Below are positions 17,954 to 27,183 of a DNA stretch of 64,000 nucleotides, piece after piece. How positions within the stretch are numbered: the first letter of the stretch is position 1; each line of letters opens with the position of its first letter. A program made the position numbers and the translations under genes. Source of the stretch: Limnohabitans sp. 2KL-51 (GTDB lineage: Bacteria > Pseudomonadota > Gammaproteobacteria > Burkholderiales > Burkholderiaceae_C); contig NZ_NESJ01000021.1 of NCBI RefSeq assembly GCF_003063645.1, positions 1 to 64,000 on the forward strand, given 5' to 3'. The notes beneath the pieces were generated by a model, which did not search any database, was not told the origin of the DNA, and saw nothing but the letters and a program-made list of their open reading frames with translations.

Positions 17954-18909
17954 ACATCCCTCCTGATATGCACCACGAGCAGCACCGCCTGGACGTGCGC
18001 AACGTCTTTGGCATCGACAGCCCTCTCAAAGTCAGCGCCTTTCGCGAACGCTCCGAGCATGTGCCCGACATCGACCCGGATTACCGCTTCAACCGCGAAG
18101 TCACGCTGGCCCTGCTGGCCGGTTTTGAACACAACCGCCGGGTCATGCTGCAAGGCCTGCACGGCACGGGCAAGTCCACCCACATTGAACAAGTGGCCGC
18201 CCGGCTGAACTGGCCCTGCGTGCGCATCAACCTGGACGGGCACCTGAGCCGCCTCGATTTGGTGGGGCGCGATGCGGTGGTCTTGCGCGACGGCCAGCAG
18301 GTGACCGAGTTCCAGCCGGGCATCGTGCCCTGGGCGCTGCAACGGCCGGTGGCGCTGATTTTTGACGAGTACGACGCAGGGCGTCCCGAGATCATGTTCG
18401 TGATCCAGCGCCTGCTGGAGCGAGACGGGCAATTCACCCTGCTCGACCAGAACCAGGTGCTCAAACCGCACCCGCAGTTTCGCCTGTTTGCCACCAGCAA
18501 CACCGTGGGTCTGGGCAACCTCAATGGTCTGTACCACGGCGCACAGCAGCTCAACCAGGCGCAGATGGACCGCTGGAACATTGTGGCCACGCTGAACCAC
18601 CTGCCGCCCGAGCAAGAGATGGCCATCGTGCGCGCCCGCGTGCCCAGCATGCGCGACGAGGCCCGCCAGGCACAGCTGCAAGCCATGGTGCAGTTTGCCA
18701 ACCTCACGCGTCAGGGCTTCAAGGTGGGCGATCTGTCCACCCTCATGTCGCCGCGCAGCCTGATCAGCTGGGCCGAAAACCTGGACATTTTTGGTGACCT
18801 GCAAGTGGCGCTGCACCTGAGCTTCATCAACAAGGGCGACGAGTCCGAGCGCCCGGTGCTGGGGGAATACTTTCAGCGCTGCTTTGACCAGGAACTGGGC
18901 ACGCCATGA
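17950..18909 (+). CDS. cobS-like: CobS-like MoxR-class AAA+ ATPase
   Basis: A 319-residue AAA+ ATPase close in plan to CobS, the ATPase of aerobic cobaltochelatase: Walker A GLHGTGKST (residues 69-77), Walker B ALIFDE (residues 135-140), sensor ATSN, and the CobS-typical LDLVGRDAVVLRDG. CobS works with CobT to drive metal insertion by CobN. MoxR relatives paired with VWA proteins (CbbQ/CbbO, NorQ/NorD, CoxD/CoxE, RavA/ViaA) act as chaperones that activate metalloenzymes. Here it sits between an IclR regulator and a CobT-like protein, with ATGA overlaps on both sides and no cobN or cobalamin gene in view. A role in maturing the island's molybdenum enzyme is an inference. Confidence 0.85.
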   Translation: MNIPPDMHHEQHRLDVRNVFGIDSPLKVSAFRERSEHVPDIDPDYRFNREVTLALLAGFEHNRRVMLQGLHGTGKSTHIEQVAARLNWPCVRINLDGHLSRLDLVGRDAVVLRDGQQVTEFQPGIVPWALQRPVALIFDEYDAGRPEIMFVIQRLLERDGQFTLLDQNQVLKPHPQFRLFATSNTVGLGNLNGLYHGAQQLNQAQMDRWNIVATLNHLPPEQEMAIVRARVPSMRDEARQAQLQAMVQFANLTRQGFKVGDLSTLMSPRSLISWAENLDIFGDLQVALHLSFINKGDESERPVLGEYFQRCFDQELGTP

Positions 18910-20696
18910 GCGAGCCGGGTTTGGCGGCTGTGCTTGGCGCGGGCGCGGGCGCGGGTGCAGACCATGTCGGCCCGAGCGAACAAGCCCTGCTGCGCCAGCA
19001 ACACGCGCTAGACGATTTGTGTGCGGCCAGCGCCCGCGCCCTGAGCGCGGAGCCCCAGCTGCACTACCGCCAACGCCGCCTGTACCGCAACAATCTGCGC
19101 CTGCCCGACTTTGCTCCCCACCTGCACCCGGTGCATGGCCAGGACGACTGGCGCTCGTTTCGCGCCGCCAGCGATGGCGCGGCGCTGCGTCTGCGCCATT
19201 CCGATGCAGCGCTTCACAGAGCGCTGTGCGAGCGCCAAACATTGATGCCACTGGAGCGCTTGATCGTGGAAATGCTGGAGCAAATCCGCGTCGAGTCGCA
19301 GGCCAGCGCACTGGGCCTGCCCGGTGCAGCGCACAACTTGCGCCACCGTTTCGAGGTCTGGGCCGTGGCGCTGGGCCAGTCGGACCTGGCCGAAACCGTG
19401 CAAGGCCTCACGCTGCTGACGGTGGCCCTGATCTGCCGCGCAAGGGTGATGGGCGAGGCCGTGCCCGAGGCACTGATGGACCTGATCGAGTCCACCCGCT
19501 TTGCCTTGTCCGAAGTCATTGGCCACGATGTGCGCGGCCTGCGCCTGACGCGCCACGACCAGGCCCTTTATGGCGAGCACGCCCTGAACATTGCCCGCAA
19601 CGTCGCCCAGCACACGGTGGCAGGCCAGGCGCAGCCCCCGGCCACCCGCATCAACCCGTTACAACCCAGCCGCGAGCGGCTGTCGCTGTGGATCGACTTT
19701 GAAGGCGGCGAGGACAAGGACGAGGCCATCGCAGCACCAGGCCGCAGCCTGAGCCCGGACGAGGTGTTGCGCGGTTACACCGTCTTCACCACCGCCTATG
19801 ACCGCACGGTGCAGGCGGCGGATTTGGTGCGTGCGGCCGAGCGGCAAGCCCTGCGCCTGCAGCTGGACGAACGCATTGCCCAGCAAGGCGTGGCCTTGCA
19901 GCCGCTGGTGCGCCAGCTCAAGGCGCTGCTGAGCCCGCCGCGCTGGCAGGACCTGGAGAACGGCCAAGACGAAGGTCGCATCGACGGCAGCCGCCTGTCG
20001 CAGCTGGTGGCCAACCCTTTGCAGCGGCAGCTGTTTGTGCGCGAACGCCAACGCCCAGTGCCCGATGCGGCGGTGTGCTTTTTGATCGACTGCTCGGGCA
20101 GCATGAAGTCGCAGCGCGAGCCGATTGCCTTGCTGGTGGACGTGATGAGCCGGGCGCTGGACCTGGCGGGCGTGCCCTGCGAGGTGTTGGGTTTTACCAC
20201 CGGTGCCTGGAGCGGTGGCCGCGCCCTGCGCGACTGGCGTCGCGCCGGTCAGCCGCCCGCACCGGGCCGCCTGAACGAGCGCTGCCACATCATTTTTAAG
20301 CCCGCCGAAAAAGCCTGGCGCTTGGCCCGGCGCGACATCGCGGCCCTGCTCAAACCCGATCTGTACCGCGAATGCCTGGACGGCGAAGCCCTACTGTGGG
20401 CCGAGCAACGTTTGCTGGCGCAAAGCGCCTCTCGCCGCATCTTGCTGGTCATCTCGGACGGCTGCCCCAGCGACAGTGCCTCGGCTCAAACCAACGACCC
20501 CTTGTATCTGGAGCAACACCTGCTGGCCGTGACCGAACGCATCGAACGCAGCGGCCGCGTTGAGTTGACCGCTCTAGGCGTGGGTCTGGACATGAGCGGC
20601 TTTTACCGCCACAGCGACATGCTGGACCTGGCCGACCTGCAAGGCCAGCGGGTGTTCACTCAAATTCTGGGGGCATTGCGCCCACGACGAAGATGA
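18906..20696 (+). CDS. cobT-like: CobT-like VWA domain protein
   Basis: A 596-residue protein of the CobT type. The C-terminal von Willebrand A domain (about residues 385-590) carries the metal site CFLIDCSGSMKS (DxSxS). A charged linker (EGGEDKDEAIAA, about residues 258-270) lies before it, and the N-terminal half is helical. In cobaltochelatase, CobT partners CobS and the catalytic CobN. The VWA domain in MoxR/VWA pairs recruits the client enzyme. Start ATG 18906 overlaps the cobS-like stop, and the stop overlaps the tauE-like ATG. With no CobN, the client may be another metalloenzyme; SoeABC is the nearest candidate. True cobaltochelatase subunits with a distant cobN remain possible. Confidence 0.82.
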   Translation: MSEPGLAAVLGAGAGAGADHVGPSEQALLRQQHALDDLCAASARALSAEPQLHYRQRRLYRNNLRLPDFAPHLHPVHGQDDWRSFRAASDGAALRLRHSDAALHRALCERQTLMPLERLIVEMLEQIRVESQASALGLPGAAHNLRHRFEVWAVALGQSDLAETVQGLTLLTVALICRARVMGEAVPEALMDLIESTRFALSEVIGHDVRGLRLTRHDQALYGEHALNIARNVAQHTVAGQAQPPATRINPLQPSRERLSLWIDFEGGEDKDEAIAAPGRSLSPDEVLRGYTVFTTAYDRTVQAADLVRAAERQALRLQLDERIAQQGVALQPLVRQLKALLSPPRWQDLENGQDEGRIDGSRLSQLVANPLQRQLFVRERQRPVPDAAVCFLIDCSGSMKSQREPIALLVDVMSRALDLAGVPCEVLGFTTGAWSGGRALRDWRRAGQPPAPGRLNERCHIIFKPAEKAWRLARRDIAALLKPDLYRECLDGEALLWAEQRLLAQSASRRILLVISDGCPSDSASAQTNDPLYLEQHLLAVTERIERSGRVELTALGVGLDMSGFYRHSDMLDLADLQGQRVFTQILGALRPRRR

Positions 20697-21493
20697 ACAT
20701 GGGGTCCCTATTCTCGTTGCCAGAAAACGCCAACGCCATCAGCCTGCTGCTGAGCAGCGGGGTGGTGCTGTTTGCCGGTTTTGTGCGGGGGCTGACAGGC
20801 TTTGGCTTTTCGGCCCTGTGCGTGAGCTGCCTGTCGGTGTTCTTGCCGCCTGCACAGGTGGTGCCCGCGCTGTTTGTGCTCGAAATTCTGGCCAGCCTCA
20901 GCCTGCTCAAAACCTGCTGGCCCGATGTGCATTGGTCCTGGCTGCGCGCGCTGATTCTGGGCAATGTGGTGTTCATTCCGCTGGGTGTGCTAACCCAGCA
21001 AAGCCTGCCCGCCGACACCCTGCGCCTGCTGATTGCGGGGATCATCGGGGTGATCGCCCTGGCGCAGCTGCAGGGCCTGCGGCCCCAAGGCCCGCCCGGC
21101 AAAGCCCTGCAATGGGGCACCAGCATGGTCAGTGGCTGGCTCAATGGGCTGGCGGCCATTGGCGGCATTGCGGTGGCCATGGTGTTCAACCAGACCCGCC
21201 TGGCCCCGGCGGTGATGCGCGCCAGCCTGGTGGTGTTGTTCCTGTTCACCGATCTGTTCGCCCTGCTGTGTCTGTTCGGCATGAGCAGCCTTGGCATCGT
21301 GCCTGCGAGCATGCAGGACATCACCGGCCCCACCGCGTTTTGGTCCGCCGCCTGGCTGCCCGCCATGCTGCTGGGCATCTGGCTGGGGCATAGGCAAAGT
21401 GACAGGATATCGCCCGAACGTTTTCGGCGGGGGGTGCAAATTCTGTTGGTGCTGATCGCCTTGCTGATGGGCCTGCGGGTGGTGACTGCCTGA
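20693..21493 (+). CDS. tauE: TauE/SafE family sulfite/anion exporter
   Basis: A 266-residue membrane protein with about eight hydrophobic segments in two related halves, as in the TauE/SafE (TSUP) family; the N-terminal repeat holds FAGFVRGLTGFGFSALCV. In Cupriavidus necator TauE exports sulfite made by taurine breakdown. Here it is the last gene of iclR-cobS-cobT-tauE and faces an operon that makes sulfite, so sulfite or sulfoacetate export is the probable job. The translational overlap with the cobT-like gene fixes the start. Substrate cannot be read from sequence. Confidence 0.85.
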   Translation: MNMGSLFSLPENANAISLLLSSGVVLFAGFVRGLTGFGFSALCVSCLSVFLPPAQVVPALFVLEILASLSLLKTCWPDVHWSWLRALILGNVVFIPLGVLTQQSLPADTLRLLIAGIIGVIALAQLQGLRPQGPPGKALQWGTSMVSGWLNGLAAIGGIAVAMVFNQTRLAPAVMRASLVVLFLFTDLFALLCLFGMSSLGIVPASMQDITGPTAFWSAAWLPAMLLGIWLGHRQSDRISPERFRRGVQILLVLIALLMGLRVVTA

Positions 21494-21551
21494 TCCACCG
21501 GCGTGCGGTGCACGCCCATCGCACCCGCCATGGCGGTGTTCAGCGCTCACC

Positions 21552-22475
21552 TCAAGATTCAATGCTTGCAGCTTGTGGCATTTGCTGAGCCACAAATGAA
21601 CGGAATACCGACATCACCGGCAACTCGGTGCGCCCGGCCAATGTGATCAGTGCCAGACGCGCACCCCCCAGAAACGGCGGGTCCATGTCCAAAGCGACCA
21701 GCGACCCATCGGCCAAGCCCTGGCGCGCCGCACCCACGATCCCCAGATAAATCGCATCGGTTTGACTGACCACGTCCATCAAACTGGCGATCTCCTCGCA
21801 CTGCAAGGTGGTCAGCTGCGCCGGGTTCGCCCGGGGGCCATAGTGGTTCACCAGCAAGCGGGCCACCTCTTGCGACAAAGGTGTGGAGGCCAAGGGGTAA
21901 TCCAGCAGCGCTTCAAACGGCACCGGCCCGGGGTGACGCTGCAAGATCGGGTGGCCTTGGCGGCACACAAAACCGGCGGGCATCTCGACCACATGCGTCA
22001 TGTTCAGGTCGGGCGCAACCGCCACCCGGCGCACATCGACCACCAGCGCATCCAGTTCGCGCTCACGCAACTGCACCAGTTGCAGTTCGGTCGGGCCGCG
22101 CGACACGCTCACCTGCACCGTTGGATGGTGTTCGGCCATGTAACGCAGCCAAGGGGTCATCAGCATGGCACCGGGGCCCGAGCCCAGACCCACCCGCAAA
22201 CTGCCCAAGCCGCCTTGCTGCAGCAAGGCAGCGCCTTGTTTGAGCTCTTGGGCCTCGTGCACGATGCGCCGCGCCCGCTCCAACACGGAGCGGCCCAGGG
22301 GTGTGAGCTCGTTTTTTTTGCCCACACGGTCGACCAAGAGACCACCCAGGTCTTCCTCCAGCGCCTGAATGCTTCGGCTCAGAGCGGACTGGGTGATGTG
22401 CAGTTTTTCTGCCGCACGGCTGAAGGAGCCGGTATCGGCCAGCGCCAGCCAGTGTTCAAGGTGTCTGAGGTTCAT
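21552..22475 (-). CDS. LysR family transcriptional regulator
   Basis: A 307-residue LysR protein: N-terminal helix-turn-helix (residues about 1-60, SFSRAAEKLHITQSALSRSI) and a substrate-binding domain from about residue 90. It is divergent from a TTT receptor and an M20 amidohydrolase, which are its probable targets. An ATTC-N7-GAAT box lies three bases upstream of its start, as expected for autoregulation. The inducer is unknown. Confidence 0.9.
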   Translation of the reverse strand: MNLRHLEHWLALADTGSFSRAAEKLHITQSALSRSIQALEEDLGGLLVDRVGKKNELTPLGRSVLERARRIVHEAQELKQGAALLQQGGLGSLRVGLGSGPGAMLMTPWLRYMAEHHPTVQVSVSRGPTELQLVQLRERELDALVVDVRRVAVAPDLNMTHVVEMPAGFVCRQGHPILQRHPGPVPFEALLDYPLASTPLSQEVARLLVNHYGPRANPAQLTTLQCEEIASLMDVVSQTDAIYLGIVGAARQGLADGSLVALDMDPPFLGGARLALITLAGRTELPVMSVFRSFVAQQMPQAASIES

Positions 22476-22477
22476 GC

Positions 22478-22492
22478 ATTCATTTTACGAAT
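22478..22492. promoter_or_regulatory. LysR-type binding box
   Basis: ATTCATTTTACGAAT has dyad symmetry ATTC-N7-GAAT and fits the T-N11-A rule. It lies between the divergent lysR and TTT receptor genes. Confidence 0.5.
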
Positions 22493-22593
22493 GATTATCA
22501 GGAAAATAAGTCATTGGACACATTGATCTGTCATTTCTACGATTTGGACATGGTCATTTCAACCATGCATCAACCCAAGCTTCAGGAGACACC

Positions 22594-23571
22594 ATGAACT
22601 TCAAAACCCTCATCACCAGCCTGGCCGTGGCCGCCAGCGCTTTCGGCCCTGCCCTGGCGCAAACCTATCCCGCCAAAACCATCAACCTGATCGTGCCCTA
22701 CCCGGCCGGCGGCCCTTCCGACTTTTTTGCGCGCAAAGTGCAACCCGATGCCGCAGCCAAACTGGGCCAGACCATGATCATCGACAACATCGGTGGTGCC
22801 GGTGGTGCGATCGGCATGGCCAAGCTGGTCAACGCACCGGCCGACGGCTACACCTTGAGCCTGGGCAGCCCCATGGAGCTTGTGCTGGCCCCCATGGCGA
22901 TTCAGGGCGTCAAGTACAAATCTGAAGATTTCAAACTGGTCGCGCAATTTGCCACCACCACGACCATCTTGGCCGTGCGCAACTCGCTCAACGTGAAGAC
23001 CGTGGACGATCTGCTGGCACTGGCCCACAAGAACACCAACAAGCCCCTGAGCTATGGCAGTGTGGGTCCGGGCTCGTTGTACCACCTGGTGGGCGAGAAG
23101 TTCTCGCAGTTGACCAAGGTGGAGATGCTGCATGTGCCCTACAAAGGCATTGCGCCCCTGCTCACCGACTTGATGGGTGGCCAGATCGACATGGCCTTCC
23201 TGCCCATGGCCGGCTCCATTCCGCAGACCCTCATCGACGGCAAAATTCAGGGCTTGGCCGTGACCGCCAAGACCCCGCACGCGCTGTTCAAGCAATTCCC
23301 GGCCATGGCCGCCATGAAAGGGCTGGAACCCATGGAATTTGACATCTGGGCCGGTGTGCAGGTGCACAAAAACACCCCGGACGCCGTGGTCAACACGCTG
23401 AACAAGGCCTTCTATGCGGCCGTTGAAGTGCCTGAAACACGCAAAGCCCTGGAAGCCAGCGGCAACGTGGTCCTGCCTTCGCGCACGCCCGCCGAGCTGG
23501 CCCGCATTTACCTTGGCGACATCGAGCGCTACCGCTCCATTGCCAAATCGATTAATCTGCAGGCTCAATAA
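22594..23571 (+). CDS. Bug/TctC family periplasmic solute receptor
   Basis: A 325-residue tripartite tricarboxylate transporter receptor. It has a signal peptide (MNFKTLITSLAVAASAFGPALAQ, cleavage after ALA) and then the family start YPAKTINLIVPYPAGGPSD. These periplasmic proteins bind carboxylates or similar small molecules. No TctA/TctB permease is in the window. CAGGAG precedes the ATG. It is followed 25 bases later by an M20 amidohydrolase and is divergent from a LysR gene, suggesting uptake and hydrolysis of an amide-linked substrate. Confidence 0.92.
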   Translation: MNFKTLITSLAVAASAFGPALAQTYPAKTINLIVPYPAGGPSDFFARKVQPDAAAKLGQTMIIDNIGGAGGAIGMAKLVNAPADGYTLSLGSPMELVLAPMAIQGVKYKSEDFKLVAQFATTTTILAVRNSLNVKTVDDLLALAHKNTNKPLSYGSVGPGSLYHLVGEKFSQLTKVEMLHVPYKGIAPLLTDLMGGQIDMAFLPMAGSIPQTLIDGKIQGLAVTAKTPHALFKQFPAMAAMKGLEPMEFDIWAGVQVHKNTPDAVVNTLNKAFYAAVEVPETRKALEASGNVVLPSRTPAELARIYLGDIERYRSIAKSINLQAQ

Positions 23572-23596
23572 GCCACTTTCCAAATGAGGTCCTGCC

Positions 23597-24802
23597 ATGA
23601 ACGCCCCCAGCGAAGCTTTTCTGCACGACAAACTGCACGCCCTTGATGCCCTAGCGGATGAATTCATTGCGGTGCGCCGCGACATTCACAAGCACCCCGA
23701 GATGGGCTACAAGGAGTACCGCACCAGCGACCTGGTGGCCGAGCAATTGAGCGCCTGGGGCTACCAAGTGACACGCGGTCTGGGCGGCACCGGTCTGGTC
23801 GGTCAAATCAAAAAGGGCTCGGGCAACCGCGCCATTGGTATTCGCGCCGACATGGACGCCCTGCCGATTGACGAGGCCACCGGCCTGGCTTATGCCAGCT
23901 GCAACGTGGGCATCATGCACGCCTGCGGCCATGACGGGCACACCGCCATGCTGTTGGCGGCGGCCAAACACATCGCGCAAAAAGGTGTGTTCTCGGGCAC
24001 TGTCAATCTGATTTTTCAGCCCGCAGAGGAAGGCTTGGGCGGGGCCAAAAAGATGATGGAAGACGGTCTGTTCAAGCAGTTTCCGTGCGATGCCATCTTT
24101 GCCATGCACAACATGCCCACCCACCCGCAAGGCCACCTGGTCTTGCGCGACGGCTCGGCCATGGCGTCCTCTGACAACGTCACCATCACCTTGCACGGCA
24201 AAGGTGGGCACGGCGCCATGCCGCATGTGGCCGCTGACCCTGTTGTGGCGGGCTCGGCCATCGTCATGGGCTTGCAAAGCATCGTGGCCCGCAACATCGA
24301 CCCGCAACAAATGGCCATCATCACGGTCGGCGCGTTCAATGCAGGCGTGGCCAACAACGTGATCCCGCAGACCGCAACGCTGCGCTTGAGCGTGCGCTCG
24401 CTGGACCGCGATGTTCGCATCCTGCTGGAGAAACGCATCACCGAGCTGGTTCACGCCCAAGCCCAGAGCTATGGGGTCAGCGCCGACATCGACTACCAAC
24501 GCGGTTACCCCGTGCTGGTGAACCACTTGGCCGAGACCGACTTCGCCCGCGATGTGGCCGAAGAACTGGTGGGGGCTGACAAGGTGGTGCGCCAAGGTCG
24601 CGCCCTGACGGGCAGCGAAGACTTTGCCTTCATGCTCGAAGAGGTGCCAGGCAGTTACTTGCTCATCGGCAATGGCGATGGCACGGGCGACGGCCACGGC
24701 GCCTGCATGGTGCACAACCCCGGCTACGACTTCAACGACCAGAACGTGGCCGTGGGTTCGGCCTATTGGTCCTTGCTGGTGGAGCGCTTTTTGCCTGCCT
24801 AG
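23597..24802 (+). CDS. M20 family metallo-amidohydrolase (hippurate hydrolase/HipO-like)
   Basis: A 401-residue peptidase M20D protein. Metal and catalytic motifs are HACGHDGHT (about residues 108-116), PAEEG (about 143-147), and the MHN and SEDF segments. The inserted dimerisation domain contains GKGGHGAMPH. Relatives remove acyl groups from amino acids (hippurate, N-acetyl amino acids, IAA conjugates). AGGTCC lies before the ATG. It probably forms an operon with the upstream TTT receptor. The true substrate is unknown. Confidence 0.9.
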   Translation: MNAPSEAFLHDKLHALDALADEFIAVRRDIHKHPEMGYKEYRTSDLVAEQLSAWGYQVTRGLGGTGLVGQIKKGSGNRAIGIRADMDALPIDEATGLAYASCNVGIMHACGHDGHTAMLLAAAKHIAQKGVFSGTVNLIFQPAEEGLGGAKKMMEDGLFKQFPCDAIFAMHNMPTHPQGHLVLRDGSAMASSDNVTITLHGKGGHGAMPHVAADPVVAGSAIVMGLQSIVARNIDPQQMAIITVGAFNAGVANNVIPQTATLRLSVRSLDRDVRILLEKRITELVHAQAQSYGVSADIDYQRGYPVLVNHLAETDFARDVAEELVGADKVVRQGRALTGSEDFAFMLEEVPGSYLLIGNGDGTGDGHGACMVHNPGYDFNDQNVAVGSAYWSLLVERFLPA

Positions 24803-25073
24803 GGGTGAGCACCCCCGGTCGGGCCGTGGAGCCCGGCCTACAGATCTGAATTGATCTGGCCTCACGGGCCATGACCTTCTTGAGTTGCTCTGCCAAGCAG
24901 TGCCTTTTTCTGGGTAGGAGCCCACCCCTGTGGGCGATGGTTTTAAAGGGCATGTGTCGAGCCCAACACGGACGGTGTGGGCTCTTACACAAAGCCTATT
25001 GCATAAGGCTGGATGGTCCCCATACCCAGTCGGCGTCACAGCCAAGACGGGTCTGAGACAATCGGGGCTGAAT
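24803..25073. other. Intergenic region with hairpin repeats
   Basis: GGGC-CGTGGA-GCCC near 24823-24837 can form a hairpin after the amidohydrolase gene. GTAGGAGCCCACCCCTGTGG at 24914 is a copy of the dispersed hairpin also found near 8830 and 28881. No gene is seen. Confidence 0.5.
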
Positions 25074-25736
25074 ATGTCTGACCTCATCCAAACCGTTTTG
25101 ATTTACGCCCTGCCGGTGATATTTGCGATCACCTTGCACGAGGCCGCCCACGGCTATGCCGCGCTGCGTCTGGGCGACAACACCGCGTCCATGCTGGGGC
25201 GCGTCACGCTCAACCCTTTTCCGCACATTGACCCGCTGGGCACCATCTTGTTGCCCCTGCTGCTGTACTTCAGCACCAGTGGCGCTTTTTTGTTCGGATA
25301 CGCCAAACCCGTGCCGGTACGCTTTGACCAGTTGCGCCACCCCAAACGCGACATGGTCTGGGTGGCACTGGCCGGGCCGGGTGCCAACCTGGTACAGGCA
25401 TTGATCTGGGGCGTGTTGTTTTATGTGCTGACAGGCAACGGCATCAACGAACGGTTTTTCATCGAGATGTGCAAAGCCGGCATCCTCACCAATGTGGTTA
25501 TGTTTGCCTTCAACCTTTTTCCGCTGCCACCACTCGACGGCGGGCGCATCCTGGTGGGCGTGCTGCCCTGGCGCCAGGCGGTGCTGGTGTCCCGTGTTGA
25601 GCCTTGGGGCTTTTTCATCGTGATGGCGCTGGTCCTCACCGGTCTCATCAGTGCCTGGTGGATGCAGCCCCTGATGGGCCTGACCTTTGACTTTCTGAAA
25701 CTCATCCTCAGCCCGCTGGCCACTTTGTTGCGCTGA
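25074..25736 (+). CDS. Site-2 protease family (M50) membrane zinc protease
   Basis: A 220-residue integral membrane protein with HEAAH (HExxH zinc motif, about residues 21-25) in the first half and the second metal-ligand segment PPLDGGRILVG around residue 145. It is the short M50 form, without PDZ or CBS domains, common next to trpS in Burkholderiales. ATG 25074 is preferred to an ORF start 144 bases upstream because the membrane segment begins at once and homologues start MSDLIQ-like. Substrate unknown. Confidence 0.88.
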   Translation: MSDLIQTVLIYALPVIFAITLHEAAHGYAALRLGDNTASMLGRVTLNPFPHIDPLGTILLPLLLYFSTSGAFLFGYAKPVPVRFDQLRHPKRDMVWVALAGPGANLVQALIWGVLFYVLTGNGINERFFIEMCKAGILTNVVMFAFNLFPLPPLDGGRILVGVLPWRQAVLVSRVEPWGFFIVMALVLTGLISAWWMQPLMGLTFDFLKLILSPLATLLR

Positions 25737-25782
25737 CTTCGGTTGCGCTGATTTACTTTTTTTGGCTTATGTTCTTGACCCT

Positions 25783-27099
25783 ATGACTTCCCCCTCCCGC
25801 ACCCGCGTCCTTACCGGCATCACCACCACCGGCACCCCCCACCTGGGCAACTACGTGGGTGCGATTCGCCCCACTGTGCAAGCCAGCCGCGACCTGAGCA
25901 CCGATGGTTTTTACTTCCTGGCCGACTACCATGCCCTCATCAAGTGCGACGAGCCCGGCCGCATCCAGCGCTCCACCCTGGAGATCGCAGCCAGCTGGAT
26001 CGCCTCAGGCCTGGACCCAGACAAAGTCACCTTCTACCGCCAGTCGGACATTCCTGAAATTCCCGAACTCACTTGGCTGCTGACCTGCGTCACAGGCAAA
26101 GGTGTGCTCAACCGCGCCCACGCCTACAAAGCAGCGGTAGACAAGAACAACGCCGCGGGCCACGACCCGGACAGCGACGTGACGGCGGGCTTGTTCATGT
26201 ACCCGGTGCTGATGGGGGCGGATATATTGATGTTCAAGGCGCACAAAGTGCCCGTGGGCCGTGACCAGATCCAGCACATCGAGATGGCGCGCGACATGGC
26301 GTCCAGCTTCAACCATTTGTATGGCGAGCATTTCGTGCTGCCGGAGGCCGTGATCGAAGAATCGGTGGCCCTGCTGCCGGGGCTGGACGGCCGCAAGATG
26401 AGCAAGAGCTACGACAACACCATCCCGCTGTTTGCGCCCGCTGCGCAAATGCGCAAACAAATCGCAGGCATCGTCACCGATTCCAAAGCACCGGGCGAGC
26501 CCAAGGCCACTGAAGGCTCGGCGCTGTTCCAGATTTACCAGGCCTTTGCCAATGCCAACGAGACCGCCGCCATGGTTCGTGCCTATGCCGAGGGCATCGG
26601 CTGGGGGGATGCCAAGCAAATGCTGTTCGAGCGCATCGACCGAGAAATCGCGCCCAAGCGCGAGCACTACCAAAGCCTGATCGACAACCCCGCGCAAATG
26701 GACAAAATTTTGCTGGCGGGGGCTGACAAAGCCCGCCAATTGGCCACGCCCTTCATGCGCGAATTGCGCCATGCCGTGGGCCTGCGGGCCTTGTCATCGG
26801 GCAGTACTGCTGCAGCGGCCAAAGAAGCCAAAACATCCCTGCCCAGCTTCAAGCAATACCGTGAAAAAGACGGTCAGTTCTATTTCAAGCTGGTGGATGC
26901 AAAAGGTCAGGTCTTGCTGCAAAGCCTGGGATTTGCCTCGCCTAAGGAAGCTGGACAAACCATCGCCCGTTTGAATTCAGAAGGGCCGGACGCACTGGCC
27001 GACCTGAAGCCCATTCTTGAATTCGACCCCCAAACTGCGAGTTCTTTGAGCGAAGTTTTGATGTTGTTGAAAGCCCACACCATGGCCAACCAAAAATGA
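25783..27099 (+). CDS. trpS: Tryptophanyl-tRNA synthetase with C-terminal extension
   Basis: A class I synthetase with the HIGH-like GTPHLGNYVGAI near residue 20 and GRKMSKSYDN near residue 205. It is 438 residues, about 100 longer than the common bacterial form. The extra C-terminus includes DGQFYFKLVDAKGQVLLQSL, which resembles the DUF1508/YegP fold. The upstream in-frame TTG at 25762 is unlikely; ATG 25783 gives the usual start MTSPSRTRVLTGITTTG. It lies 46 bases after the M50 protease, possibly co-transcribed. Confidence 0.95.
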   Translation: MTSPSRTRVLTGITTTGTPHLGNYVGAIRPTVQASRDLSTDGFYFLADYHALIKCDEPGRIQRSTLEIAASWIASGLDPDKVTFYRQSDIPEIPELTWLLTCVTGKGVLNRAHAYKAAVDKNNAAGHDPDSDVTAGLFMYPVLMGADILMFKAHKVPVGRDQIQHIEMARDMASSFNHLYGEHFVLPEAVIEESVALLPGLDGRKMSKSYDNTIPLFAPAAQMRKQIAGIVTDSKAPGEPKATEGSALFQIYQAFANANETAAMVRAYAEGIGWGDAKQMLFERIDREIAPKREHYQSLIDNPAQMDKILLAGADKARQLATPFMRELRHAVGLRALSSGSTAAAAKEAKTSLPSFKQYREKDGQFYFKLVDAKGQVLLQSLGFASPKEAGQTIARLNSEGPDALADLKPILEFDPQTASSLSEVLMLLKAHTMANQK

Positions 27100-27183
27100 T
27101 TTTGCTGTTTTCAACAAAAAAGATGGCAAAATTATCGTCAAACTGATATTCTTGTACTTTAAGTTTAGCGCGGAGATTAAAAT

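Noticed and set aside
17950..20696. Annotation as a working aerobic cobaltochelatase
   Set aside because: The catalytic CobN and other cobalamin genes are missing and the context is sulfonate metabolism. Kept only as an alternative.
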